From Brachynemurus nebulosus (taxonomy: Eukaryota; Arthropoda; Insecta; Neuroptera; Myrmeleontidae): a stretch of 64,000 nucleotides of DNA. The translations under genes were made by a program, and so were the position numbers. Positions 48,841-58,185 of the stretch are shown here, piece by piece. The stretch's first letter is position 1. The number at the start of each line of letters is the position of its first letter. Location: assembly GCA_035578155.1 (NCBI GenBank), contig JAPWDM010000016.1, forward strand, positions 8,041,044-8,105,043, read 5' to 3'. The notes below the pieces were generated by a model. It saw only the letters and a list, made by a program, of their open reading frames with translations. It was not told where the DNA came from and searched no databases.

Positions 48841-49905
48841 GCTATTTCTAGAATTATTATCCGCACGCATGTTATAACTTGTTAGCGGAATGCTTAATCG
48901 GAAATCAGTTTCTATTTTTAGTACACACGTTAAGACTGCTCCTACTTTTAGCATATAACAATTGTTTCCAAATGCCCATAATCGAGAAATCCGTTTCTAC
49001 TTTTAGCAGTTCACAAGCTATCAACATATTTTGAGAACTTTAAGTTGACTTAAACACTAAATTTATTAATAATGTTTTGAATTGAGATATCCAATTGAGC
49101 ATATGAATATTATCATAAAATTTATACAAATTAAGCATATTTAGGTAGAACTGTCTTAGTAATTTATCATCTAATGTTCTTAGTGGCATAAACAACAAAT
49201 TATAAAATTTTGAAAAAGTTAATACGCTTAAATGTGGTTCTCCGGCGTCTGCTATAAGTTTTAATTAAATGAATTATAGTTATTTTTAGAATTTAATTTA
49301 GTTAATTGATATATGCGTGGAACGTAGATACCCCTTTGATCTGACAGCACAGGAAATTTAATTAATTGACACATAGTTTCCAAGCGCCCAGAATCGAAAA
49401 ATCTGTTTTATATCTCAGCTCTCGGTAGTTTTACTTCATTCAATCGGTTTATTACCAAAGAAAAAATCGATTGTTGGTTAAGAAATATTCTTATATTTCT
49501 CAACCATCATACCTGAAATTGTAAGATATATTACATACCTGAGTAAGTAATATTACATATCTGAAATTGTAAGAAGTTGAAGGTGAAAAATAAACAAAAA
49601 ATTGTTGTATTAATTACATACTTATTTACTTAAATTGGTATATACATAGTTGAAATATAAATTTTTAGCACATCATAAACAATCTGATAATTTGAGTTCA
49701 TTAGTATATTACTGAGTGGGTGGCAGGTGATGGTGGTGGTGGTGATGGTGGTGGTGGTGGTGATGTTGGTGGTGGTGGCAGGTGGTGATGGTGGTGGTGG
49801 CAGGTGGTGGTGGTGGTGGTGGCGGTGTTGTTGGAATTGAGCAACTTTATCACTTATTCTATCAAAGCAGCAATTTAGTGAAATATCTCAGAATCATCAT
49901 CATAA
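48841..49905. other. Left internal spacer with TIR-like relics and GGT-rich microsatellite
   Basis: No ORF of note. Diverged pieces of TTTCCAARYGCCCAKAATCGARAAATC (about 48964 and 49378) and AATTAATTG-type motifs suggest decayed subterminal repeats. A (GGT/GAT)n run occupies about 49722-49831, just past the 3' end of the first minus-strand gene. Confidence 0.6.
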
Positions 49906-50375
49906 TCACCACTGTTGAAAACGTGATTTCTTAATAGAAGATACAGCATAGTCATTGGAATCATCATCATCAGCTTCAGCTTCATAATCGCTAGCATCTT
50001 CTTTATAAGCTTCATCCAGATAGTCGCCTAGTGGTTCAATAATATCAAGCCGTTGAAGTTCGCGAAGTATAGAGAATATTTCTTGACCGACAGTAGTTTC
50101 TTTTAAAGCATTTAACTCATTTATTAAAGCTTCTCGATCTTCAGCGTTATACAACAAGTTTTTTTTTCTTCTAGACTTCGAATAATTTTAAATATTTTTT
50201 CACCAATCTCCGAAGTTACATATAAATGCCTCAATTTATCTACTAAAGCAGCAGGATTGTGCCAGTATTTTACTTTTTTTGATTGCCGATTCCCACAATC
50301 AACATCTTCCGTGCCGTTGTATTTGATACGTTTAGCAAGTAGTTCTTGATCCGCTGAATTAGCTGAACGTTTCAT
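49906..50375 (-). pseudogene. Internally duplicated acidic-tail protein, one frameshift
   Basis: Two overlapping frames (50375-50124, then 50157-49906) read as one gene, broken at the T run near 50159-50168. The N-terminal part is basic with RQSKKVKYW. Two similar helical units follow (ALVDKLRHLYV...GEKIFKIIRSLEE and ALINELNALKET...QEIFSILRELQR), each about 30 residues, one on either side of the break. The tail is strongly acidic (EAEADDDDSNDY). I do not recognise the family. It lies 21 bp downstream of the zinc-finger gene on the same strand, so the two may be co-transcribed. Confidence 0.6.
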
Positions 50376-50396
50376 TGATATTCCTTCATTAGAATT

Positions 50397-50867
50397 TTAC
50401 CCATTATTTTGGTTTTCTTTGATTAATAAAATATCCAAAGCAGTTTGCAAAGCTGTAGTTAACTCGGGAATAATAGCATTTCCGCTATCAGAAATGGTTG
50501 AAAACTGGGTATTACGCTCATCGTTTGGTGTGTAAACATGACATTGATTTCTCAAATTATTGAATTTGGTTTCAATTGCTTTTGATGCCGCTACAATTCT
50601 TTGTTCAAGCGGATTCGACCCTTCTTCAGCTATACTGTTTCGAGATTCATCATCATCATCATCTTTCGTCTCCATATCATAACTTGATAACTCATCAACA
50701 GCGTCTAGTGCTTGCTTTTCTGGTTGATCAAGAGAGTAATTGTTCTCATCCCCGTTTGATGAAAATTCTCGCGTATGTAAATTTATTATATGGCGTGAAA
50801 GAGAATCTTTCCGCGAGAAGCTTTTATAACACTGTGTACACTCAAACTTTATAATAGATGTGTACAA
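50397..50867 (-). CDS. C2H2 zinc-finger protein with acidic middle
   Basis: The 156-codon frame has one canonical C2H2 finger at residues 9-31 (CTQCYKSFSRKDSLSRHIINLH), an acidic stretch (DDDDDESRN) and a predicted helical C-terminus. One finger suggests DNA or protein binding, perhaps regulation of the element's other genes; this is inference. A TATA box (TATATAAGG, minus strand, about 50911-50919) lies about 45 bp upstream. The frame opens with TTG at 50867 and has no ATG before the finger, so the start codon has probably been lost by mutation. Confidence 0.6.
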   Translation of the reverse strand: MYTSIIKFECTQCYKSFSRKDSLSRHIINLHTREFSSNGDENNYSLDQPEKQALDAVDELSSYDMETKDDDDDESRNSIAEEGSNPLEQRIVAASKAIETKFNNLRNQCHVYTPNDERNTQFSTISDSGNAIIPELTTALQTALDILLIKENQNNG

Positions 50868-51344
50868 CTCAATTAGTCTTACAAGATTAATTCAGATTTG
50901 TGGTAATGATTCCTTATATACACCACCACTGGAAGCCACTCATTCCTACATGCCCCTAAATACAGGAAATTACTTTGCGTGCCCATACCTACTCAATTTC
51001 CGGTTAGTCTGAACAAAATTTCAATCAAAAAATTCAAACAATTTGAAATTGAATTTTTCTGAAGTTGAATTTAATGTATGCACGCGGTATTTCGTATAAT
51101 ATTGTATACGCTCGGTATCTAACATTATTTTATATAGAGTTCTAATAATATATATGTGATAATTAACAACATATTTTTGTATTTGAGATAAATATAATTA
51201 TATAGTAAAAAAATATTTCTGTATTTGAGATAAAATTAGGACATAGTTTTTTATAGTAAAAACGACCTTTCAGATAATTCATTTTTATTTATAATGATAA
51301 AATATATTAATATATATATGCAACAATTAACATTTTTTCTTAAC
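50868..51344. other. Spacer between ATPase and zinc-finger genes
   Basis: AT-rich; it contains the zinc-finger gene's TATA box near 50911. Nothing else recognised. Confidence 0.5.
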
Positions 51345-52029
51345 TATTTGATTTGGATAAATATATCAAAACCTTTTCTGTAACGACCTTGATCTAAACT
51401 GCAATCTTTATCAATAACTAAGAAACCATACTGTTCTCGCCAACAATGGCTGCAAATTGACTTAAATTGAATGATATATCGCCTCAAATATGGTCATTAA
51501 ATATGTGCAATAAATTGGTCAGATCTTGTTTAAATAAAATTATTAAATTTGCATTGTCTCTAATTAGTTGTTTTGGTATGAAACTATAAGTTTGCGCTAG
51601 ATAAAAAACTGAAATATCTTTATGTCGACCCATACAAAAATATGCTCGTATGTTATTTTGCTTATCCGTGGCAACATCGTCGAATATAAAAACCGAGTTA
51701 TTTTTAGCATTTTCGGGTGCTATAACGTCTTCGTTATTGGAAAAAGTAAAATAGCTCAAACCTCTAATTGGTTTAAGAACACGCTTCAAATATTCATATT
51801 TCGGTTGAAAGAGTGATTTTGAATAGACATAAACGTTCTCGAAACGTAATCCATTTGGATGTTCTAATAAATTTAACAAAACGCTAGTCTTACCACACCC
51901 CGATGGACCTACTATTAGACACCTTATATTTTTCGGTAGCAGGGGGCCATGCGTTTTTTCACCACATGTAGGTGATATAAAATCCATGTTTTCGATAGGT
52001 AGTTCTACATCTTGTTTTATAAAACGCAT
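51345..52029 (-). pseudogene. FtsK/HerA-type genome-packaging ATPase, broken near the C-terminus
   Basis: The start is placed at the ATG at 52029 because a TATA box lies just upstream at 52067-52076; a longer frame from 52098 would include that promoter. Walker A (GPSGCGKTS) is at about residues 43-51 and Walker B (VFIFDDVA) near 110-117, followed by the AQTYSFIPKQLIRDNAN region typical of Polinton and adintovirus packaging ATPases. The frame ends at a TGA (51484-51486), but homologous sequence continues. About 50 further codons, including YGFLVIDKD and GRYRKGFD, reach a stop at 51345 after one frameshift. The enzyme would pump DNA into capsids. A premature stop and a frameshift make this copy defective. 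Confidence 0.85.
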
Positions 52030-52096
52030 CTTTAACGCTACTGAATAGTATGTATAAAAATGCTTTCTTTTATATACCTCGGCGACAGTAATCAAC
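52030..52096. promoter_or_regulatory. Divergent back-to-back TATA promoter
   Basis: TATAAAAA on the plus strand (52053-52060) and TATATAAAAG on the minus strand (52067-52076) point away from each other. Each sits about 37 bp from the ATG of its gene (52097 and 52029). The two genes thus share a 67-bp control region. Confidence 0.7.
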
Positions 52097-52399
52097 ATGC
52101 TTCGCTATGTTGTAAACTGGTATTCGTTGGGACTTGAATATGTATTTCCTAACAATGAATTTAATTGTTGCAATAATCCTCAAGTCAACAATGACAACAA
52201 TGAAATCCAATGGTTTAATGATTCTAACGAGCCATTGTTATCAATCGCATTCGATAACGTTGAAAAAGATGATATTATGCACCTATGCGTTATAATTTTT
52301 GGCGGTTGTGAAAAGAGAATTTATTTTATTGAAAGCGATCAAAATTTTAAATTATTTGTTTGCGAAATTGATTCATTTCAATTTTTCATGAATCTATAA
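52097..52399 (+). CDS. Unknown 100-residue protein, first plus-strand gene
   Basis: An intact ORF from ATG with its own TATA box at 52053. The first half is Asn-rich (NNPQVNNDNNE). The second half is predicted beta-rich with hydrophobic strands (MHLCVIIFGG, RIYFIESD, FKLFVCEID). I do not recognise a family. Its position at the head of the capsid module and its unbroken frame suggest a real gene. The stop codon overlaps the TATA box of the phospholipase gene. Confidence 0.55.
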   Translation: MLRYVVNWYSLGLEYVFPNNEFNCCNNPQVNNDNNEIQWFNDSNEPLLSIAFDNVEKDDIMHLCVIIFGGCEKRIYFIESDQNFKLFVCEIDSFQFFMNL

Positions 52400-52403
52400 A
52401 TAG
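52395..52403 (+). promoter_or_regulatory. TATA box of the phospholipase gene
   Basis: TATAAATAG, about 35 bp before the ATG at 52435, overlapping the previous gene's stop codon. Confidence 0.65.
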
Positions 52404-52434
52404 CACTACTCGAGATAATTGACATTTAGTTCTA

Positions 52435-52830
52435 ATGTTACGTTGTAAGCAACAACAGCGAAGCGGTCGTGGATTGCTTAATTCAATAATTAACAAGTTG
52501 CCATTTGAAGCACATATACCCGGTTATTCTTATTGCGGGCCTGGCACGAAATTACAAGAACGATTAGCACGGGGTGATCCGGGGATCAATAAGCTAGACG
52601 AGGCTTGTAAAGCACATGATATTGCTTACGCGCAAAGTAAAAATCTTGGTGATCGACATAAGGCTGATTTAATTTTATCTAACGCCGCCTGGAACCGCGT
52701 TAAATCTTCAGACGCAAAATTTGGTGAAAAAACTGCTGCGTGGGCTGTAACAAACGCAATGAAAACTAAAGTGAAGCTTGGTATGGGTGTGAAAAAGAAA
52801 GCCACACTTGGTCATGTCCGAAGAACATGA
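52435..52830 (+). CDS. Parvovirus-type phospholipase A2 domain protein
   Basis: 131 residues. The calcium-binding loop YCGPGTKL (residues about 33-40) and catalytic ACKAHDIAYA (about 62-71, His-Asp pair, Tyr) are those of the PLA2 domain in parvovirus VP1 and in many Polinton and adintovirus-like elements. The N-terminus is basic with Gln and Arg, and the C-terminal third is Lys-rich (KTKVKLGMGVKKK). In viruses this domain hydrolyses phospholipids so that particles can leave endosomes. The ORF is intact. It overlaps the next gene by 17 bp. Confidence 0.85.
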   Translation: MLRCKQQQRSGRGLLNSIINKLPFEAHIPGYSYCGPGTKLQERLARGDPGINKLDEACKAHDIAYAQSKNLGDRHKADLILSNAAWNRVKSSDAKFGEKTAAWAVTNAMKTKVKLGMGVKKKATLGHVRRT

Positions 52831-53212
52831 CCAAGTGTCTATAATAAAAAAATTAAAACGCGAACCATTTAATAATGCAGTAAATCTTGCCTTAAAGACG
52901 GCCAAGTCTGCGGCTAAAAATAATAAAATAAAAACACCAAGCATTATTCCAATACTTAAAACGGGTGGTGTACTACCGCTTTTACCAATTTTTGCCGCAC
53001 TTTCGGCAGCCGGCGCCTTGGCTGGTGGTGCATCAGGAGTTGTGAAAGCAATTAACGATGCTAAGGCTGCACAAAAACAGTTGAGTGAATGTGAACGTCA
53101 TAATAAAATAATGGAGGCAATTGCTGTGCGTAATGGCTGTGGTTTATACATACGTCCATACAGACAAGGGTTGGGTCTATATTTACGTCCATATCCAAAA
53201 AACTTATATTGA
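52814..53212 (+). CDS. Adenovirus pVI/pX-like minor virion protein
   Basis: 132 residues from the ATG at 52814 (an upstream TTG at 52808 is not needed). A Lys-rich N-terminal third is followed by a hydrophobic glycine/alanine helix (LPIFAALSAAGALAGGASGV, residues about 57-76), then a KQLSECERHNKIMEAI helix and a C-terminus with repeated GLYIRPYRQGLGLYLRPY. The hydrophobic Ala/Gly segment and the final repeat are hallmarks of pX/pVI-like proteins in adenoviruses and Polintons, which bind DNA or disrupt membranes. The ORF is intact. Family assignment is by motif and by position between PLA2 and protease. Confidence 0.75.
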   Translation: MSEEHDQVSIIKKLKREPFNNAVNLALKTAKSAAKNNKIKTPSIIPILKTGGVLPLLPIFAALSAAGALAGGASGVVKAINDAKAAQKQLSECERHNKIMEAIAVRNGCGLYIRPYRQGLGLYLRPYPKNLY

Positions 53213-53588
53213 AATTGCCCGAGCGGGCACTAACAGATAGAGATTTGCATAAATATGCTAGATATTTACCTTATTTTCGGGGTGTATTTATGCGCGATAA
53301 TTTACCCAAGCGTGGGCCGTGGTATAATGAATGCGGTATTTTAAATTTAGATAATTCCGCCGGACCTGGTACTCATTGGACAAATTACTGGAAAACGGTA
53401 ATCAGGTGGATTATTTTGATAGTTTTGGTGATTTAAAACCCCCGCTTGAGGTGGTTCGCTACTTTAGCGGTAATAATATCACATACAATTATAACAATTA
53501 TCAGGATTACAACTTGTACAAATGCGGACATCTCTGTTTAGACTTTCTTTATAATAAATATTATGGTGATAGCAATAAATACTTATAA
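53209..53588 (+). pseudogene. Adenain-like cysteine protease, one frameshift
   Basis: The frame opens with LPERALTDRDLHKYA; the first codon is TTG (53209), overlapping the previous stop, so the initiator may be mutated. The catalytic triad is present in order: His in GPGTHWTNY, Asp in VDYFDSFG, Cys in KCGHLCLDFLY. The first motif is in the 53209 frame and the other two in the 53376-53588 frame, so a single frameshift lies near 53391-53400. This C5-type protease matures capsid proteins of adenoviruses and Polintons. Total length of about 125 codons is short but complete for this subfamily. Confidence 0.85.
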
Positions 53589-53591
53589 AAG
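53584..53591 (+). promoter_or_regulatory. TATA box of the minor capsid gene
   Basis: TATAAAAG overlaps the protease stop codon, about 50 bp before the ATG at 53635. Confidence 0.6.
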
Positions 53592-53634
53592 AAAGTAACA
53601 TTCGCATATTTTTAATAATTCAAAATATATTGTC

Positions 53635-54314
53635 ATGGCGTTCACACTAACATTAACCGGGAATTCATCTAAATTATCAGCGCAGTATTTTTCCCCAATC
53701 AGACTAAATACTCAATATGAGTGCGCCCTATTGGACTTTCAAGTTTATAATTCAATACCCAATGTTACAACTAAAAATAATTTGCTTCATTATGTTAGAA
53801 ATAATGTTATAGAATTCCCAGTTGGGACGTTTGAGGTGGATGATTTAGCCTCATATATCGAAAAACATATGTATAATCAATACGGTAATAATATTTATGC
53901 AAACAAACACGATAAACCTTACATACATCTAAAAGCGAATAATAACACGCTCAAATGTGAAACAATTAGTAATCAGGACATTGATTTTACGAAGCCTAAT
54001 ACAATTGGTTCATTATTAGGATTTCGTAAGCAAATATTAGAGGCCAATAAACTTCATACCTCGCAAGAACCAGTTAGTATAATTAAAGTTACCTCTTTAC
54101 ACTTGCAGTGTAATATTACTAGCAACGCTTATATTAATGGCACTCCTGCACACACATTGCATGAATTTTCGCCTCTTGTCGCATCTGGCTATAAAATAGT
54201 GGAGGTACCGCGAAATATAATTTATTTGCCTGTAACCGTCAACGAGTTAACATCTATTTGGTGGACTTTCGTGATGAAAAAATTACTGTACGTTTACATT
54301 TGAGACCATGTTAA
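53635..54314 (+). pseudogene. Minor capsid (penton-like) protein, frameshift near the end
   Basis: From the ATG at 53635 about 205 codons are open, beginning FTLTLTGNSS and YECALLDFQVYNSIPNV, a pattern typical of the single-jelly-roll minor capsid proteins of arthropod Polintons. The TIGSLLGF segment (about residue 125) and the VPRNIIYLPV strand near residue 197 fit. Near 54258 the frame shifts, with apparent loss of a few codons. The final strand (VDFRDEKITVRLHLRPC) is then read in another frame to the stop at 54314. The gene lies between protease and major capsid, its usual place. This copy would give an altered C-terminus. Confidence 0.8.
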
Positions 54315-54493
54315 TTTACAATACGGATCAATCTAGCACTAGGGTATATAATAGAGGTTTGTTGACTTCTAACCTCACCCATTCAAATACCATAAAACGT
54401 AAAAGACCGCAACGTATTTCAAAGGAAGATTTAACATTTCTCGAGTCAATTGGGTTGAAAGTTAAACAAAAATGGTACTCGGCGATACATTGA
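54308..54493 (+). CDS. Small basic protein between the capsid genes
   Basis: 61 residues with a basic core (IKRKRPQRISKEDLTFLESIGLK). The start overlaps the minor capsid stop by 7 bp and the end overlaps the major capsid start by 22 bp. A short basic ORF ending in an FL..LG motif at this position is, from memory, common in related arthropod elements. The tight overlaps support a real gene. The function is unknown; the basic stretch could bind DNA or act as a nuclear signal. Confidence 0.5.
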   Translation: MLIYNTDQSSTRVYNRGLLTSNLTHSNTIKRKRPQRISKEDLTFLESIGLKVKQKWYSAIH

Positions 54494-55668
54494 ACATTGC
54501 AAGCGGTACTCAATTTGATAATAATATCACTAATTTCGAGTATCATACCTATGCACCTTTTCTACGCTCGTTTGGGGTCAACGATCAGATAAGAATTTTA
54601 CTATAAAATCGGGATCTTTATATTTTACCCAGCGAAAGTTTTATATACATTGAGGGAAAAATTTTAAAAGATGATAACACAGAACCTGCGGTTAGTGTAT
54701 CATTGGTTAATAATTGCATAGCATATTTGTTTGATGAAATTAGATATGAATTAAATGGTGTTGAGATTAAGCGTGTTAGATATGTGGGTCTAACAACTAC
54801 GTTAAAAAATTATCTATGCTTAAATGATGGTGAAAGTAAGCAATTATTAAACGCAGACTGGTCGATTGATAATAATTGTGGTGTAAAATTATCACAACCA
54901 TACTTTAATTTTTGTGTTCCACTTAAGATATTATTAGGATTTGCTGAAGATTATCGAAAAATTTTATTAAATGCCAAACACGAGCTAATCCTTATTCGTT
55001 CGCGAACGGATGCCGATATATTTGTTTCAACTTCGGGTATGAAACTAGAAATTAGTAAACTGGAATGGCATGTACCGCACATAACTGTTTCCGATGAAAT
55101 AAAGTTATCGCTGTTAAAGTATATTGAACAAGCCAACCCAATACAAATCAGTTTTAGAACGTGGGAAACATATATTCAGCCGGCACTGCACACATCTCAA
55201 CAAAACACTTGGGTTGTTAAAACGCAACTGGAAAAGCCTCGAAATATCATTTTGGCTTTGCAGAAAAATATTGCCGGTAAAAATGTTTCCAAATTTAACG
55301 ATTGTGATTTAAGCAATTTTAAAGTTTTCCTAAATTCGCAAAAGTTCCTCTATGATGAGTTACATACCAAATTCGAAACAAACCAACTTGTAATACTTTA
55401 CGATATGTACGTTAGGTTTCAATCCTCATACTACCATAACAATAATGAGCCGCTATTAACGCGGGAAAATTTTAGGGATATTGCTCTAATAGTTTTGATT
55501 GATTGTTCATATCAAAATGAGTCATTGAAAAGCGGTTCAGTCGATGTTCGATTGGAATTTAAATGTAGCAAGGATATTCCGGCTGATACCACAGCAATAG
55601 CCATTCTAGTTAATGACATCATTTTTGATTACATTCCGCTAACTAATTTAGTTAAAAAATATACATAA
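54472..55668 (+). pseudogene. Polinton-type double-jelly-roll major capsid protein (F54H12.2-like), one in-frame stop
   Basis: The start ATG at 54472 gives LNIASGTQFDNNITNFEYHTY, and the frame runs to 55668 (398 codons). A single TAA at 54604-54606 (codon 45) interrupts it; this could have arisen from CAA. Diagnostic strands are present: FIYIEGK, FLFDEIRYELNGVEIKRVR-like sequence from residue 84, FCVPLKILLGFAEDYRKIL, LILIRSRTDAD, and HTSQQNTWVV near the middle. This matches the protein family annotated as F54H12.2-like in animals, which is the Polinton/adintovirus capsid. It would form the icosahedral shell. Apart from codon 45 the ORF is intact. Confidence 0.9.
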
Positions 55669-55706
55669 TTAACCCCCACCACCACCGATGCAGTTTTTCC
55701 AAAATG

Positions 55707-55714
55707 TATAAAAC
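55707..55714 (+). promoter_or_regulatory. TATA box of the 55752 gene
   Basis: TATAAAAC, about 40 bp before the ATG. Confidence 0.6.
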
Positions 55715-55751
55715 GTGTGAGTTGTTTACAAAATAAACCAGTCTTTGTACG

Positions 55752-56252
55752 ATGGCGAATAAATCATGTTTTTTTGATGTACAAGGTTTCAAAGGGCCCA
55801 ACAATCAATTTTTCTTTAAAGAAGTTGGTATTGTTGTGGATGAATCTAATGACGTGTTACATCTTCTGTTCGGGCCGCCATTTGATTTCAATGAATTACC
55901 TGAGAAATACCGACGCATTGCTCGTCATCTATATCACCGATATCATGGTCTTAACTGGTCTTGTGGTTTCATTCCATACAACAAACTTCGCAACATACTG
56001 AAACCGATTCTAAAGAAGTTCTCGTTTGTATCCGTGAAGGGTGGTGAAAAACGGGAATGGGTTATGGATCTGTTTGATGCGACTGAAGATCAACCATCGA
56101 TAGTGAACATGGAGGAAATTTTTGACATCCCTAAACTATCGAGACTGCGAGACGAATATAGCTCAAGGCGATGCTTACTTCATACGGCTGACAAGATGTG
56201 TGCTTTAGAAAATGGCATAATTTTAAAAAACTTTTATTTAGAAAACATATAG
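55752..56252 (+). CDS. Orphan protein with possible degenerate DnaQ/RNase H-like fold
   Basis: 166 residues, intact. It starts SCFFDVQGF...FFFKEVGIVV, which resembles the first strands of DEDDh exonucleases (where the motif is D-x-E; here the second acid is Gln). It continues with a GPPFDFNELPEKYRR segment, YHGLNWSCGFIPYNKL, and a Cys/His-containing end (RRCLLHTADKMCALENG). From memory, similar proteins are scattered in arthropod genomes near transposons. The nuclease reading is tentative: catalytic acids appear incomplete. AATAAA lies near 56291. It has no partner polymerase in this element. Confidence 0.5.
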   Translation: MANKSCFFDVQGFKGPNNQFFFKEVGIVVDESNDVLHLLFGPPFDFNELPEKYRRIARHLYHRYHGLNWSCGFIPYNKLRNILKPILKKFSFVSVKGGEKREWVMDLFDATEDQPSIVNMEEIFDIPKLSRLRDEYSSRRCLLHTADKMCALENGIILKNFYLENI

Positions 56253-56393
56253 TTTTAAGAATATTATGTTCTATGTATCTATTATTTTACATAAATAAAA
56301 ATTATGAATTAAAAAAAAATATATAATGTTTTTTTATTTGAATTATCCCTTTAACACATCTATAGAAATATATGACTTTAATTTTGAATGTGG

Positions 56394-56400
56394 TATAAAA
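56394..56400 (+). promoter_or_regulatory. TATA box of the metalloproteinase gene
   Basis: TATAAAA about 90 bp before the ATG, leaving room for a leader. Confidence 0.5.
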
Positions 56401-56485
56401 TTAGCTTCACCATGTTTTGTAAATCACTCTCTTTAGAGCTTTTGTTGGCGCAACAACAACAACGCTAGTTTGGAAAAAACAAAAT

Positions 56486-57801
56486 ATGTCTCTTTTAAAG
56501 ATATTTTTAATCTTCATACCTGGTTACTTAGCATATTCAATTAATAAAAACAATGATATTCAAAAGTTAAATAACGATTACAACAACAACAGCAGATTGA
56601 GGTGTGATTTATTTAATGATTTTGATAATCTAGACTTTAATCCTAGAAAGTGGAATAAGACTCATTTAAGATGGGATTATGTTGGAGCTAATCAAACGAT
56701 TTTGCAGTTAACACAAGCTGCCTTTCAAATGTGGCAGGATCATTCGAGTTAAGCTTTTCAGTATGATAATCTTAATCCCGATATCATAATTTCCAACCGT
56801 AAACTTAATCACACCTTTGAAAAATATCCTAATTGGCACTCGGAGGTATTTGATGGAGCCGGAGGCGTCTTGGCTCACGCATTTTATCCATACTTTAACA
56901 GACGAGGAAGCTGACGAGGAAGCTGGGAGCTTAAACCTTTTTGCTGTATTAACGCATTAAATTGCGCATTCTGGCGGGGTAAGCCACAGAGATAATAATA
57001 ATGAATCTATTATGTATCCTTATTACAACCCAAAATGGAATCGTAAGTTAGATTCAGAAGTTATAACCAATATTCAAAATTTGTATGATGTAAATGAAAA
57101 GACGTTGGCCGTCCCCCAATTATGTACTTTAAAAGATTTTGATGCGCTACTTATTGTGGATAAAACGATGTATATATTTTATAACCATTGGGTTTGGCTA
57201 GTTGATATCAATGAGAACGAATATACGAAACCTAAGTTAATAAAAGAACTTTTACCCTTTTTACCGCAAAACTTTAGTAAAATTTCATCAATTTACCAAA
57301 AAGCTAGCGATAAACTTGTTCTTTTAGTTGAAAATGAAATTTACTTAATAACATATCCAGATATGCAATTAGTTTCAGGATTTCCCAAGTCTGTAATATC
57401 TCTGTTCCAACTACCTCAAAAAAGCATAATTAACGCAATGTTTAACACATACAGGTAGAACCTATATATTTTATAATAAATTTTATTATGTTGAAGTAGG
57501 TGATTGCAGCTTAGTTGCTACGAACTATGGTATTATTTCACAAAAATTCCCCGAAATTCCGCTAAACATCCATTCAGTATTTCGATACACGGATGGTTTA
57601 TTATACTTTTTCCAAAAAAATCGAAGAGTTTATTTATATAGCGAATTTTCCACTAAAATCGTTGAAATTAAAAACCCCGATTTATTTATTTTCAATATAA
57701 AATGCCCAAAAATATCAATTTTAGAAAACCTGAAAGCCTATTTAGAACAAATTATTGGACAATTTGTTGATAACAATATTTCACATATTTCTGCTGATTA
57801 A
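56486..57801 (+). pseudogene. Secreted matrix metalloproteinase with hemopexin repeats, multiply broken
   Basis: The N-terminus is a hydrophobic signal-like segment (LLKIFLIFIPGYLAYS). A short pro-region retains RLRCD, the place of the cysteine switch, then KWNKTHLRWDY begins the catalytic domain. FDGAGGVLAHAFYP is the calcium/zinc-binding stretch of matrixins. The zinc site has its three histidines in HxxxHxxxxxH spacing, but the glutamate codon is TAA (56958-56960); SIMYPYY supplies the Met-turn. Downstream, WVWLVD, EIYLITYPD, TYIFYNKFYYVEVGD and RVYLYSEF are hemopexin blades. There are at least two in-frame stops (56750 and 56958) and frameshifts near 56912 and 57450. Some large insect DNA viruses carry such enzymes; in a Polinton-like element it is unexpected. 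Confidence 0.85.
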
Positions 57802-58185
57802 ACATCATAAATTTTTTTGTAGGAGTTAATTATAAAGCGGTATTTGAACATACAATTAAAAATATCCACCCTTTATCTAATTAAAATGCTTTCAGATAAA
57901 TCATATACAGGGTCGGCAACAAACACGATGTTATAATCATGCCGTATCTAATTTAAATAAAAAATATAAAAACCGAGAGATAATTTTAATTTATTTCTAA
58001 TTAAAAAATATTCTGATTGCTTGTATTATAGATAGAATGTAGCTATGTTTAGGTATAAATATATGTGCCGACTCGAGGAAATTTTTAACTTTTTGAAAAA
58101 TAAGTGTTGAAGTACTATTTGCTTCAACAATCCCTATCGATTATAATTGTAGTTGTAATATTATTAGCATTTCTAAAATTCCATT
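57802..58185. other. Spacer with TATA box for the next gene
   Basis: AT-rich; TATAAATATATG at 58054-58065 is a likely promoter for the gene starting at 58186. Nothing else is recognised. Confidence 0.5.

Noticed and set aside
49722..49831. A GGT/GAT-rich run as a possible His- or Gly-rich coding segment
   Set aside because: It is an irregular microsatellite with no open frame extending beyond it.
55717..56001. A 94-codon ORF overlapping the 55752 gene
   Set aside because: It is a different-frame shadow; the 55752 frame is longer and has a TATA box at the right distance.
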